A stretch of 64,000 nt of DNA from Viridibacillus sp050279675 (GCF_050279675.1 NZ_JBNNUK010000001.1:62001-126000), one strand, 5' to 3'. Counted from the first letter of the stretch, positions 17,060 through 26,118 are shown. Numbers and translations are program-made. The notes: a model not told the origin generated them from the letters alone.

Positions 17060-17302
17060 GTGGATATAACAGCATCAATTGGTCAAAATGCACTAATTAG
17101 CATTATTTCACATATATTTTTTATAGGGATCTCATTCTATGCATTACAAGCAATTATGTTTGAAAAAGTGTTTAAAAAGAATCACGTGTTTCAAATACAG
17201 TTGCTATTTATTTTATTAAGTATCGCAATTGGATCATCTGTTTCGAATTTTTTCTTAACATTTTCTGGATGGTCAAGTCAACTTCCGTATCTCTTTGAGT
17301 AA
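17060..17302 (+). CDS. ywzB: YwzB-like DUF1146 membrane protein
   Basis: An 80-residue protein with two membrane helices (about residues 12-36 and 46-68). The pattern FFIGISFYALQAIMFEKVF and the position between atpC and murA match the DUF1146/YwzB family of Firmicutes, function unknown. I chose GTG 17060, ten bases after AAAGGAG, because ATG 17051 touches that ribosome binding site. Confidence 0.8.
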   Translation: MDITASIGQNALISIISHIFFIGISFYALQAIMFEKVFKKNHVFQIQLLFILLSIAIGSSVSNFFLTFSGWSSQLPYLFE

Positions 17303-17567
17303 CTTGTTTTATATGGAAAACAAATTATAATATAATATTTCTAGATTATCGGTTATTTTGACAAGATACGCTAAAATTTTTGAACTCTTACAGAGGGAAC
17401 GCTTTCATTATTGCTATTTATTTGTTATGGTTGAATTTGTGAGAGTATATTATTATTTTTCCATATAGAATAATCATTACCCAGGAAATATTTTGTGGAA
17501 ATTTGTTTTATTTAGATAATAATTGGGTATATAAAATGGGCGTCTAGTTTTCTAAAATCAGACACCA

Positions 17568-17595
17568 TTTGCGCTAGCTTTGCGTAAAGTATAAT
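17568..17595 (+). promoter_or_regulatory. possible sigma-A promoter upstream of murA
   Basis: TTTGCG (17568-17573), 16-base spacer, TATAAT (17590-17595). The rest of the 460-base gap 17303-17764 is AT-rich with no gene; another TTGACA at 17695-17700 lacks a well-placed -10. Confidence 0.4.
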
Positions 17596-17764
17596 GTCTA
17601 TAGTTAATTGTTATCACTTTATTAAATAGTTTGTTGGATACTTGCCATGAGGCAAAAAAGAAGGTAACATGTTATATGCTTTGTTTACTAATTATTGACA
17701 TCATACAATAGAAATTTATCGACTGAAATATATAATAAATGGATACATGGGTTCGGAGGGACAA

Positions 17765-19066
17765 ATGGTGGAGAAAATCATTGTTAAAGGCGGTAATACC
17801 TTAACTGGTAACGTTCGAGTTGAAGGGGCAAAAAATGCCGTATTACCTATATTGGCGGCTACATTACTTGCGTCAAAAGGAAAAAATATTATTAAAAATG
17901 TGCCAAATTTGGCCGATGTGTATACAATCGATGAAGTATTAAAAAGTTTAAATGTAGATTTATCATTTTCACCTGAAACAAACACAGTAGAAATTGATGC
18001 AACTAAACAATTATCATCTGAAGCACAATTTGAATATGTACGTAAAATGAGAGCTTCAATTTTAGTAATGGGACCTCTATTAGCACGTAATGGCTTTGCA
18101 CGCGTAGCTATGCCGGGTGGTTGTGCAATCGGATCACGACCAATTGATCAACATCTAAAAGGCTTTGAACTAATGGGCGCGAAGATCTCAATGGGACACG
18201 GCTATGTAGAAGCAACAACTGAAGGACGCTTACACGGAGCTAAAATTTATTTAGACTTCCCAAGCGTAGGTGCTACTGAAAATATCTTAACTGCTGCAGC
18301 TTTAGCAGAGGGTACTACATTTATCGAAAATGCTGCTAAAGAGCCGGAAATTGTGGATTTAGCTAACTTTATTAATGAGATGGGTGGTAAAGTTGTTGGC
18401 GCTGGTACTGACACAATCCGTGTAGAGGGCGTTAAAGAACTATATGGTACAACTCATTATATTATTCCTGATCGTATTGAAGCTGGTACATTTATGGTAG
18501 CAGCGGCGATTACAGGTGGAGATGTACTAATTGAAAATGGCATCGCTGAACATATGACAGCACTTGTTGCGAAAATGCGTGAAATGGGTGTTGAAATTAC
18601 AGAAGAAGGCGAAGGTTTACGTATCCGTTCAAACGGACCTTTAAAAGCTGTAGATATTAAAACAATGCCACATCCAGGCTTCCCAACAGATATGCAATCT
18701 CAATTGATGGCTTTAATGTTGAAAACAACTGGTACGGGTGTTATTACTGAAACAGTATTTGAAAATCGCTTTATGCACGTTGAAGAGTTTAGACGTATGA
18801 ATGCTTCTGCGAAAATTGATGGTCGTTCTGTTATTATCGATGGCCCATGTGATTTACAAGGTGCAGAAGTTGCAGCGACAGATTTACGAGCAGCAGCAGC
18901 ACTTATTCTTGCAGGATTAGTAGCTGAAGGAATTACGCGTGTTTCTGAATTGCATCACTTAGATCGTGGATATGTTAATTTCCATAAAAAGCTTGCCGCT
19001 TTAGGCGCTGATATTGAAAGAGTATCGACGATTGAAAAAGCATCTGTAGAATTTCAAACAAATTAA
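17765..19066 (+). CDS. murA: MurA, UDP-N-acetylglucosamine 1-carboxyvinyltransferase
   Basis: First committed step of peptidoglycan synthesis: adds enolpyruvate from PEP to UDP-GlcNAc. The fosfomycin-target cysteine is Cys120 in MPGGCAIGSRPIDQH; Lys23 in VEGAKNAVLPIL is also conserved. 433 residues. ATG 17765 follows CGGAGGGA; an in-frame ATG at 17747 lies upstream of that site and is rejected. The location between atp and spoIID corresponds to murAA of B. subtilis. Confidence 0.95.
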   Translation: MVEKIIVKGGNTLTGNVRVEGAKNAVLPILAATLLASKGKNIIKNVPNLADVYTIDEVLKSLNVDLSFSPETNTVEIDATKQLSSEAQFEYVRKMRASILVMGPLLARNGFARVAMPGGCAIGSRPIDQHLKGFELMGAKISMGHGYVEATTEGRLHGAKIYLDFPSVGATENILTAAALAEGTTFIENAAKEPEIVDLANFINEMGGKVVGAGTDTIRVEGVKELYGTTHYIIPDRIEAGTFMVAAAITGGDVLIENGIAEHMTALVAKMREMGVEITEEGEGLRIRSNGPLKAVDIKTMPHPGFPTDMQSQLMALMLKTTGTGVITETVFENRFMHVEEFRRMNASAKIDGRSVIIDGPCDLQGAEVAATDLRAAAALILAGLVAEGITRVSELHHLDRGYVNFHKKLAALGADIERVSTIEKASVEFQTN

Positions 19067-19081
19067 ACTAGCATAATACTA

Positions 19082-19119
19082 AAACGTTTAAGAGCTTAAT
19101 TGCTCTTGAACGTTTTTTT
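19082..19119 (+). terminator. murA terminator
   Basis: AAACGTTTAAGAGC (19082-19095) pairs with GCTCTTGAACGTTT (19102-19115) with one wobble, followed by a T run. Confidence 0.93.
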
Positions 19120-19154
19120 CGTATAACGACGAATGCCTCAGCATAGAATGGCAT

Positions 19155-20138
19155 ATGAAAAAAATCCTTCTAATACCCATCAGCCTTTTTGTCGTTATCC
19201 TTTTGTTTGTGCTACCGATTGTTAGTATGCATTTTTATCCTAAAAATTTCACAAACGTATCTACTACGCAACAGACTCAGAAGAAACAACAAGAAAACGA
19301 GCCGCCTTGTGAAGTTTACATTACTGTGGAAGGAATTAAAGACCCCCTACCTCTGGAACAATATGTTGCTGGAGTTATAGCAGCTGAAATGCCCTCTAGC
19401 TTCCACTTAAAGGCACTTGAAGCACAAGCTATAGCTTCACGCACATTTGTCCTTAAAGTCACGGAGAATGGCCAGAAAGCGATAAAACCGAGTGTTCTCC
19501 ATCAAGTCTTTGAATCAAAACAGCAAAGAAAGAAAAAATGGGGAGCAAATTTCAATAAGAACGAGAAAAAATTACAACAAGCTGTAGCTACTACAGCAGG
19601 TGAAATACTCACTTATAACGGTGAATTAATCACGGCTATGTTCTTTTCAACAAGCAATGGTAAAACAGAAAGTGCAGAAGAATACAGTGGACAAGATATT
19701 CCGTATTTACAAACAGTTACTGTAGAAGGCGAAAAAGAATTGTCTCCAAATTACATTCAAAACACAGACTTTTCTCTAACACAGTGGAATGCTGCCTTCA
19801 ATTTTAAATGGTCTGCTGAACAACTAAACACTATTAAACTAACGAGAAACAGTTCTAATCGTGTTCAAATGATGCAAGTGGGAAGCTACAGTTGGACAGG
19901 CCGGGAAATCCGGGAAAAGCTTAATATCCCTTCTACGGACTTCAGAATTTATTGGAACCCATCTCAAAATAAGATTACTGTTACAACAGTAGGGTACGGC
20001 CACGGAGTAGGCATGAGCCAATACGGTGCGGAGGCTTTGGCGAGGGAGGGGGTCAAAGCAAAGGACATCTTAAAGCACTTTTATAAGAAAGCTTCTATTA
20101 CTTCCATAAAAAATAATAAAAACATATGTTTAAACTGA
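19155..20138 (+). CDS. spoIID: SpoIID, lytic transglycosylase for engulfment
   Basis: Mother-cell membrane protein that, with SpoIIM and SpoIIP, degrades septal peptidoglycan during engulfment. Residues 1-25 form a membrane anchor; the SpoIID domain shows LEQYVAGVIAAEMPSSFHL, EAQAIASRTFVL with the catalytic Glu in AAEMP, and the GYGHGVGMSQYGAEALAREG end. 327 residues. No Shine-Dalgarno sequence precedes ATG 19155; instead CATAGAAT (19142-19149), close to a sigma-E -10 (CATACANT), sits five bases before the start, which would give a nearly leaderless message if used. Confidence 0.95.
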   Translation: MKKILLIPISLFVVILLFVLPIVSMHFYPKNFTNVSTTQQTQKKQQENEPPCEVYITVEGIKDPLPLEQYVAGVIAAEMPSSFHLKALEAQAIASRTFVLKVTENGQKAIKPSVLHQVFESKQQRKKKWGANFNKNEKKLQQAVATTAGEILTYNGELITAMFFSTSNGKTESAEEYSGQDIPYLQTVTVEGEKELSPNYIQNTDFSLTQWNAAFNFKWSAEQLNTIKLTRNSSNRVQMMQVGSYSWTGREIREKLNIPSTDFRIYWNPSQNKITVTTVGYGHGVGMSQYGAEALAREGVKAKDILKHFYKKASITSIKNNKNICLN

Positions 20139-20174
20139 AGCGTTATTGTCTAGAATGACGTTGAGGTGATGACA

Positions 20175-20831
20175 ATGAGGGAAGAAAAAACACCAAACCC
20201 TTCTCCGAAAAAAGGTAGTGTCACAACAAAGCGTTGGTTTTGGCCTACTATTTATGCAAGCTTTTCAATTCTGTTAGTAGGACTTGTATGGGGATATAGT
20301 GCTTATACAAACCCAGACACTAACAACGCTACGAATTTAGCAAGTAAAGGCGAGACAGGTACATCAGTTGAAACAAATGCTAAGGCAGAGTCTATGAAAT
20401 ACCCATTCCAACAGGATCTTTTAGATGAAGTAGCAATCGTACAAGACTTTTACGATGTCGAAGCAGATGAAAAAACGAGAGAAGGCGCATTGCTTGTGTT
20501 CAATCAAACGTTCACTACGAGCAACGGTATCTCACTTTCAGTTGATGGGAAACCATTTGAAGTATTATCAGTTATGAGCGGTAATGTAGAGGAAGTGAAG
20601 ATGGATCCATTCATCGGCAACGAAATCGTTATTGCACATCCAAATGGTACAACGACGAAATATAGCTCTGTAGGCGATATCAAAGTTAAAAAGGGCGACA
20701 AAGTTTCACAAGGACAAGTACTTGGTAAAACAATCGAAAACGAGTGGAATCCTACAGCAGGTAATCACTTATACTTCGAAGTTTTGGAAGATGGGGTTAA
20801 TGTTAACCCTAAAAAAATCTTACCTTTTTAA
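20175..20831 (+). CDS. spoIIQ: SpoIIQ, forespore LytM-type engulfment protein
   Basis: Forespore membrane protein that binds SpoIIIAH across the intermembrane space to form the feeding channel and engulfment ratchet. One membrane helix (about residues 22-42) precedes a LytM/M23 domain (about 105-210). The zinc-ligand positions are degenerate: the usual H-x-x-x-D segment reads SNGISLS and the final H-x-H reads HLYFEV, so it should be a non-enzymatic, binding-only domain, more altered than typical M23 enzymes. ATG 20175 is chosen because GAGGTGAT precedes it. It follows spoIID by 36 bases. Confidence 0.93.
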   Translation: MREEKTPNPSPKKGSVTTKRWFWPTIYASFSILLVGLVWGYSAYTNPDTNNATNLASKGETGTSVETNAKAESMKYPFQQDLLDEVAIVQDFYDVEADEKTREGALLVFNQTFTTSNGISLSVDGKPFEVLSVMSGNVEEVKMDPFIGNEIVIAHPNGTTTKYSSVGDIKVKKGDKVSQGQVLGKTIENEWNPTAGNHLYFEVLEDGVNVNPKKILPF

Positions 20832-20942
20832 ATTTAGCTGAATAATGTCATTTATCAACGAAATAAGGAATGCTTAGTTCTTAAAAGCTCCAAGCAAACA
20901 TAAGTTGAAGAAACGTTCGTACATTGTGGAAAGGAAGAGAAT

Positions 20943-21218
20943 GTGCACGAACATATTCGCAACCGCTGTTTGAAACTTGGGTTTATGTTGAAAGAAACGA
21001 GGCAAACCGTAAGAGCGATGGCACAAATTACAGGCTATTCAAAAAGCACTATTCATAAAGACTTAACAGAACGTCTCAATGAAGTAAATGAAGAGTTGGC
21101 CAAGGAAGTTAGTGAAATTCTGGCGTACCATAAATCGGTACGTCACATACGAGGTGGGGAGGCTACAAGGAAAAAATGGTTAGCCCGACAATCGACTATG
21201 GAGAAGGCATCGAAGTAG
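20943..21218 (+). CDS. spoIIID: SpoIIID, mother-cell sporulation regulator
   Basis: Small DNA-binding protein (91 residues) that turns sigma-E genes on or off. The helix-turn-helix is about residues 22-44 (RAMAQITGYSKSTIHKDLTE), followed by a basic C-terminal helix that gives extra DNA contact. GTG start at 20943 behind GGAAGAGA. The terminator at 21208 overlaps the last codons. Confidence 0.96.
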   Translation: MHEHIRNRCLKLGFMLKETRQTVRAMAQITGYSKSTIHKDLTERLNEVNEELAKEVSEILAYHKSVRHIRGGEATRKKWLARQSTMEKASK

Positions 21219-21242
21219 GCAATATGCTTCGATGTCTTTTTA
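21208..21242 (+). terminator. spoIIID terminator overlapping its last codons
   Basis: CATCGAAG (21208-21215) pairs with CTTCGATG (21227-21234), followed by TCTTTTT. Confidence 0.85.
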
Positions 21243-21425
21243 CGTTATTAGGAAAATGAAAACGTAGATCTAGATTGAAAGAAAACCTTTAACAAGCCGT
21301 TCATATAAGCTATCTCCATAAAATATGTAGATGTAATTTCCCCCTTGATATGATAAAATATTCTAGATAATTACATATATAAAATGTACGATAAATGCTG
21401 TTATGTGAAGGAAGGGGAAAGTTCC

Positions 21426-22421
21426 ATGTTTTCTAAGGATATTGGGATTGATTTAGGAACTGCTAATGTATTAATCCATGTTAAAGGTAAGGGAATCGTT
21501 TTAAATGAACCATCTGTTGTTGCGATAGATAAAAATACAAACAGAGTGCTTGCTGTAGGAGAAGAAGCACGTAAGATGGTAGGGAGAACACCAGGCAATA
21601 TTATTGCGATTCGACCATTAAAAGACGGCGTAATTGCTGATTTTGATATTACCGAAGCGATGTTAAGACACTTTATAAGTAAACTAGACGTTAAAGGATT
21701 TCTCTCAAAGCCACGTATTTTAGTTTGTTGTCCAACAAATATTACAAGTGTTGAACAAAAGGCTATTCGTGAAGCAGCAGAGAAATCTGGTGGTCGTAAT
21801 GTCTACTTAGAAGAAGAGCCAAAAGTAGCTGCTATTGGAGCTGGAATGGATATTTTCCAACCAAGTGGGAATATGGTTGTTGATATTGGTGGAGGCACTA
21901 CAGATGTTGCTGTACTATCAATGGGAGATATCGTTACTTCTGAATCCATTAAGGTTGCAGGAGATGTATTCGATAATGATATCTTACAATATATTAAAAA
22001 AGAATATAAATTACTAATTGGGGAACGTACAGCCGAATCAATTAAAATGACGATCGGTACAGTGTATGCCGGTAGCCGAGAAGATGAGATGGACATTCGA
22101 GGACGAGACATGGTAACAGGCTTACCAAGAACAATTACAATTGGTTCTGCTGAAATTGAAAAGTCTTTACGTGAATCGATTTCAATGATTGTACAAGCAG
22201 CTAAAAACGTATTAGAAAAAACACCTCCTGAACTATCAGCAGACATTATTGACCGCGGTATTATGATTACTGGTGGTGGAGCATTATTGCACGGTCTTGA
22301 CCAATTATTAACGGACGAGTTAAAAGTACCAGTACTTTCTGCAGAGAATCCAATGAACTGTGTTGCTGAAGGAACAGGCATTATGCTCAACAATATGGAC
22401 AAAGTATCAAAACATATTTGA
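21426..22421 (+). CDS. mbl: Mbl, MreB-like actin homologue
   Basis: Actin-like protein that guides side-wall peptidoglycan synthesis in rod cells. Phosphate-1 motif IGIDLGTANVLIHVKGKG at the start, then the phosphate-2 motif VVDIGGGTTDVAVLS and adenosine motif IMITGGGALLHGLD. The wording of the N-terminus (MFSKDIGIDLGTANVLI) is the Mbl rather than the MreB version, and the order spoIIID-mbl-flhO-flhP is the B. subtilis order. ATG 21426 follows GAAGGGGAAAG; an in-frame ATG at 21384 has no ribosome binding site. Confidence 0.94.
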   Translation: MFSKDIGIDLGTANVLIHVKGKGIVLNEPSVVAIDKNTNRVLAVGEEARKMVGRTPGNIIAIRPLKDGVIADFDITEAMLRHFISKLDVKGFLSKPRILVCCPTNITSVEQKAIREAAEKSGGRNVYLEEEPKVAAIGAGMDIFQPSGNMVVDIGGGTTDVAVLSMGDIVTSESIKVAGDVFDNDILQYIKKEYKLLIGERTAESIKMTIGTVYAGSREDEMDIRGRDMVTGLPRTITIGSAEIEKSLRESISMIVQAAKNVLEKTPPELSADIIDRGIMITGGGALLHGLDQLLTDELKVPVLSAENPMNCVAEGTGIMLNNMDKVSKHI

Positions 22422-22439
22422 TTTGTAGCCGAAATAAAG

Positions 22440-22464
22440 AAAGTATAGAAATCGCATATACTTT
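22440..22464 (+). terminator. possible weak terminator after mbl
   Basis: AAAGTATA (22440-22447) pairs with TATACTTT (22457-22464) around a 9-base loop; only AATTTATTG follows, so termination would be weak and flhO may be read from mbl. Confidence 0.4.
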
Positions 22465-22490
22465 AATTTATTGATGAAAGGGTGATTACA

Positions 22491-23330
22491 ATGTTTCGTG
22501 GGTTTTATACAGTAGCTACAGGAATGATTGCGCAACAGCGACGTACTGAATTACTGTCAAATAATATTGCCAATGCCAACACACCAGGTTATAAAGCAGA
22601 CCAATCTACAATTCGTTCTTTCCCAGATATGCTTATGTCGCGTATGACTAAGTCAGGTACAAATTTAGAGAGTGGACTAAACACAACAACCAATAATCAG
22701 ATTGGTGCATTAAATGCAGGCGTATATATGCAAGAAACATTACCAGACTATTCACAAGGTCAAATTACAGCCACTGATTTAACCACTGATGTTGCTTTAG
22801 TTGATAACCAATTACCGACAGATGCAGAAACAGGCGCTAAAGGTGCAATATTCTTCCGTTTAGAGCATCCTACAGAAGGAGAAACGTATACACGTAACGG
22901 TAATTTCACTTTAGATCCACAAGGCTACTTAACAAATGCACAAGGTCTTTATGTGTTATCAGATAGAGGTCAGCGTATACAGTTGCAAAATGATGATTAT
23001 CAAATTATGGATGACGGTCGTATTATCGGAGCTGGAGAACAAGAAGTAGCACGTATCGGCGTATCATACGCAGCACAGCCAGATACACTTCAAAAGCAAG
23101 ATAACGGACTATATCGTACATACAACGGTGAAGATTTACCATCTGCATACACAGTAAATGGTGTCAGCTTTAATTTAAAACAAGGTTATATTGAACGCTC
23201 AAATGTTGATGCTAGTAAAACGATGACAGAAATGCTGACAGCATACCGTGCATTCGAAGCAAATCAAAAGGTTTTACAAGCCTATGACCGTAGTATGGAT
23301 AAAGCCGTTAACGAAATTGGCAAAGTGTAA
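22491..23330 (+). CDS. flhO: FlhO, flagellar rod/hook-basal-body protein (FlgF type)
   Basis: Rod protein of the flagellar basal body. It has the rod/hook N-terminal motif LLSNNIANANTPGYKAD (about residues 22-39), an internal variable domain and the C-terminal helix ERSNVDASKTMTEMLTAYRAFEANQKVL. 279 residues from ATG 22491, chosen because GAAAGGGTGAT precedes it; a GTG nine bases upstream is inside that site. It pairs with flhP 39 bases downstream. Confidence 0.92.
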   Translation: MFRGFYTVATGMIAQQRRTELLSNNIANANTPGYKADQSTIRSFPDMLMSRMTKSGTNLESGLNTTTNNQIGALNAGVYMQETLPDYSQGQITATDLTTDVALVDNQLPTDAETGAKGAIFFRLEHPTEGETYTRNGNFTLDPQGYLTNAQGLYVLSDRGQRIQLQNDDYQIMDDGRIIGAGEQEVARIGVSYAAQPDTLQKQDNGLYRTYNGEDLPSAYTVNGVSFNLKQGYIERSNVDASKTMTEMLTAYRAFEANQKVLQAYDRSMDKAVNEIGKV

Positions 23331-23369
23331 CAGAAACAGTATTTTTGAAATACATAGGAGGGCTATGAT

Positions 23370-24209
23370 ATGCTACGTACAATGATTTCCGCTTCCAACA
23401 CGATGTCTCAATTACAACAACAGCTTGATACAATTGGCAATAACTTAGCGAATAGTAATACGCATGGTTTCAAAGCTAAGGAAGCAAAGTTTGGCGAATT
23501 ATTATATCAACAATTTAACAATGACAAGTCTGATAAGACAGAGCGCCAATCTCCAATAGGAATTCGTATTGGTGTTGGGGCACAACTTGCTCAAGCACAA
23601 ACGGTTTGGAAGCAGGGGAATATTCAAACGACAGAACGTTCTCTCGACTTTTCATTCACAAAGCCGAAGCAATACTTGAATATCATCATGCCAAATGGTG
23701 AAAATGGCGACCGTACAGTCTATACACGCCAAGGGGATTTATATATATCAACCGATGATTATAACAATGCCATGCTAGTAAATGCAGATGGCTATCCAGT
23801 TGCTGGTGCTGATGGAAATCCAATTATTTTCCCTGAAAACGTAAAGGAATTTGGTATGAAAGACAATGGTGAACTGAATATTACTTTTGATGACGGTTCA
23901 AAACGTACAGTAGAACTTGCTGTTACGGAGCTTCAACGTCCCCAACTAATGGAACATATTTCGGGTACATACATCGGTCTCCCTACAAACTTAAATGAAT
24001 TAGGTGTGACAGAAGGTGAAGTCCTTCGTAATTTACAAGGTGCAGACCGTGCTGAGATTGGATTACAAAACGGTTCTTTAGAAATGTCGAACGTAGATAC
24101 GTCTAAAGAAATGACTGAGCTTATTAATACACAAAGATCTTATCAATTTAATGCTAGAACGATTACTTTATCAGATCAAATGTTAGGTCTTATTAACGGC
24201 ATTCGATAA
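23370..24209 (+). CDS. flhP: FlhP, flagellar rod/hook-basal-body protein (FlgG type)
   Basis: Distal rod protein related to FlgG. N-terminal QLDTIGNNLANSNTHGFK and C-terminal LEMSNVDTSKEMTELINTQR helices are the self-assembly ends of this family. 279 residues, ATG behind AGGAGGG. Expressed with flhO, as in B. subtilis, away from the main fla/che operon. Confidence 0.92.
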   Translation: MLRTMISASNTMSQLQQQLDTIGNNLANSNTHGFKAKEAKFGELLYQQFNNDKSDKTERQSPIGIRIGVGAQLAQAQTVWKQGNIQTTERSLDFSFTKPKQYLNIIMPNGENGDRTVYTRQGDLYISTDDYNNAMLVNADGYPVAGADGNPIIFPENVKEFGMKDNGELNITFDDGSKRTVELAVTELQRPQLMEHISGTYIGLPTNLNELGVTEGEVLRNLQGADRAEIGLQNGSLEMSNVDTSKEMTELINTQRSYQFNARTITLSDQMLGLINGIR

Positions 24210-24239
24210 AGCAATCTGAACAGAGGAGAAAAACAAGTT

Positions 24240-24539
24240 ATGACAAACAATATGAAAAAAAACGCGACTGAGCCTAATACTTCAAAGCCAATGACTCGTA
24301 AAGAAGCAAAAATCGAGAGAGAGGTTAAAGAAGAAGTTAATATGAAATGGTGGTCAAATTTACGACTATTCCCAATCGGGATGCGAATCCTTGTCGTATT
24401 CATTTTGCTTGTCATAGCGGCTGTGTCAGGTGCAATGATTGGTTATAGTGTTATTGGTGAAGGCGATGCATTAGATACACTGAAAGTCTCTACATGGCGC
24501 CATATATTTGATATTATGAACGGCGTAGTGGACAAATAA
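24240..24539 (+). CDS. EpuA-like small membrane protein (annotated elsewhere as RNA polymerase subunit beta)
   Basis: 99 residues: a charged N-terminal cytoplasmic part rich in Lys and Glu, one membrane helix (about residues 46-70) and a short outer part containing GYSVIGEGDALDTL and STWRHIFDIM. That tail is the hallmark of the EpuA family (PF11772), often labelled DNA-directed RNA polymerase subunit beta in databases, although it is unrelated to RpoB in sequence. It sits between flhP and fabZ in a close run, so it is probably in the flhO operon. Function unproven. Confidence 0.75.
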   Translation: MTNNMKKNATEPNTSKPMTRKEAKIEREVKEEVNMKWWSNLRLFPIGMRILVVFILLVIAAVSGAMIGYSVIGEGDALDTLKVSTWRHIFDIMNGVVDK

Positions 24540-24579
24540 TCATTATTTCTTCAGAACCTTTCATATTAGGAGGACTAAA

Positions 24580-25017
24580 ATGTTAACTGCAGATCAAATT
24601 CAAGCGATTTTACCTCATCGTTATCCTTTTTTACTTGTAGACCGTATTCTTGAACTGGAAGAAGGAAAAAGAGCGGTAGGTTTAAAAAACGTTTCAATTA
24701 ATGAGCAATTTTTCAATGGTCATTTCCCAGGATACCCTGTGATGCCAGGTGTTTTGATTATCGAAGCACTTGCACAAGTTGGTGGAGTAGCGCTATTGAA
24801 GTCTGAAGAGTTCAAAGGACGATTAGCTTTCTTAACAGGAATTGATAATGCGCGTTTTAAACGTCAAGTAATTCCTGGTGATCAACTTCGTTTAGAAGTA
24901 GAATTTACTAAATTACGTGGTGTGATGGGTAAGGGACATGCTAAGGCAACAGTTGACGGGGAGCTAGTTTGCGAAGCAGACATTTTATTTGCAATTGGAC
25001 CAGTACAAAAAGCATAA
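24580..25017 (+). CDS. fabZ: FabZ, 3-hydroxyacyl-ACP dehydratase
   Basis: Removes water from 3-hydroxyacyl-ACP in fatty acid elongation. Hot-dog fold with LPHRYPFLLVDRI, the catalytic His in NGHFPGYPVMPG and the catalytic Glu in IIEALAQVGG. 145 residues, ATG with AGGAGG upstream. The same gene (ywpB) follows flhP in B. subtilis. Confidence 0.96.
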   Translation: MLTADQIQAILPHRYPFLLVDRILELEEGKRAVGLKNVSINEQFFNGHFPGYPVMPGVLIIEALAQVGGVALLKSEEFKGRLAFLTGIDNARFKRQVIPGDQLRLEVEFTKLRGVMGKGHAKATVDGELVCEADILFAIGPVQKA

Positions 25018-25133
25018 AATAAAGTTCAAATCACTTTTTTTTAGGATAGTTTCCTTCTTTCGGGACAAGATATGTTATATCGCACGTATAGTGTGTGATG
25101 GATATGACATTGCAGAAAGGAGGGAACTTTTTT

Positions 25134-25439
25134 ATGTGGATTAAACCTGCAGCAGTGCTATTGCTTGGTTCACTTTTACTCGTTGGATGTAATACTAATA
25201 AAGCAAACGAGCCTCTAAAAAACGAAACGCCAATGGAGCGTGTCGAGGATGATGTTAATAAAGGAGTGGAAAACGTTACGCCAGACGTTCATGACGAACG
25301 TGTGAATGAAACGGTACCAGGTGACAATAAAGTCATAGACGAGAAGACAACAAATGAGAAAATCATAGACGAAAACGTAACACCAAATGATGAAATCGTC
25401 GAGGATAATCTTAATAAAGATCATAGAGACAATAGATAA
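25134..25439 (+). CDS. small lipoprotein of unknown function
   Basis: 101 residues. Signal peptide with lipobox LLVG-C (Cys19 becomes the lipidated N-terminus), then a low-complexity tail rich in Asn, Asp, Glu and Val with repeated blocks such as NEK-IIDEN and IVEDNLNK. No catalytic domain is visible; it looks like a flexible surface stalk. ATG 25134 is chosen because AAAGGAGGG lies at the right distance; an ATG at 25095 is rejected. It shares a bidirectional terminator with ywpF. Confidence 0.75.
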   Translation: MWIKPAAVLLLGSLLLVGCNTNKANEPLKNETPMERVEDDVNKGVENVTPDVHDERVNETVPGDNKVIDEKTTNEKIIDENVTPNDEIVEDNLNKDHRDNR

Positions 25440-25454
25440 AAAAAGATTAACAAA

Positions 25455-25487
25455 AAACTCGGCATAGTATAAATATGCCGAGTTTTT
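25455..25487. terminator. bidirectional terminator between lipoprotein gene and ywpF
   Basis: AAACTCGGCATA (25455-25466) pairs with TATGCCGAGTTT (25474-25485); flanked by A residues on the left and T residues on the right, so it can work on both strands. Confidence 0.93.
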
Positions 25488-25495
25488 ATCGTTTC

Positions 25496-25918
25496 TTACG
25501 GTATTATTCGTGGTCTATTTTTCATATCCGTTTTAAATTGATTTAAAAGTGCATCACCTTCATGACCCTCATCAATTAGCTTAGCCAGTAGTAGCTCCGC
25601 ATATTGACGACGTATCGTTTTTAGTGTTCCTTTCAGCAATACGGAAACTTGATTGTCTATTTCCTTCACGGCATTTACGACAACCCTAAAGGCAGCTGGT
25701 TCATTGTCTGGATAAGAAATAACTGCGCGCACTTCTAAAATTTCATCGGTTCCTAAATAAGGCTCAAAAACAGCTTTATATTGGCGATCCATATACATTT
25801 CCAAAACCCATGATTTATGGCTATTCTCTTGATTGATAATGATGCCATCTGTTAAAGGAAATGACTTCAACTGATCATCCTGTAACAATTCAATAGAGAG
25901 CATTTTAAACGTTTTCAC
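25496..25918 (-). CDS. ywpF: YwpF-like protein
   Basis: 140 residues, no signal peptide. The beginning VKTFKMLSIELLQDDQ and the later LLKGTLKTIRRQYAELLLAK segment resemble the YwpF family, which lies next to ssbB in B. subtilis; function unknown. I placed the start at GTG 25918, ten bases after a GGTGG stretch; longer in-frame starts exist but run back over the promoter, so they are rejected. It is transcribed away from ssbB. Confidence 0.7.
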   Translation of the reverse strand: MKTFKMLSIELLQDDQLKSFPLTDGIIINQENSHKSWVLEMYMDRQYKAVFEPYLGTDEILEVRAVISYPDNEPAAFRVVVNAVKEIDNQVSVLLKGTLKTIRRQYAELLLAKLIDEGHEGDALLNQFKTDMKNRPRIIP

Positions 25919-25957
25919 TAAAACTAACCACCATCCTTTATGTAATGTATTATGTCC

Positions 25958-25985
25958 ATTATAACATATACCTAAATGTTCCAAT
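25958..25985 (-). promoter_or_regulatory. promoter of ywpF
   Basis: Read on the minus strand: ATTGGA (25985-25980), 16-base spacer, TATAAT (25963-25958) with an extended TGT in front of the -10. About 40 bases upstream of the chosen GTG. Confidence 0.6.
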
Positions 25986-26068
25986 TTTCACTTTTGTACA
26001 GTCATTCTAAAATAGAAAACCTATATAAGACAACAGTTTACAGGAAAGTACTTAAATTGACACGTTTA

Positions 26069-26112
26069 AAAAGCTAATTATACATACCAAAAATAGCCCA
26101 AAATCTATTTTT
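26069..26112 (+). promoter_or_regulatory. ComK-box-like site upstream of ssbB
   Basis: Two AT-boxes of the form AAAA-N5-TTTT: AAAAGCTAATTAT (26069-26081, seven of eight conserved positions) and AAAATCTATTTTT (26100-26112, all eight), separated by exactly 18 bases. Known ComK sites have two such boxes spaced 8, 18 or 31 bases apart, and B. subtilis ssbB is ComK dependent. Confidence 0.6.
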
Positions 26113-26118
26113 AAGACT

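Noticed and set aside
17695..17736. TTGACA and TATAAT near murA as one promoter
   Set aside because: The spacing is 30 bases, too long for a sigma-A promoter.
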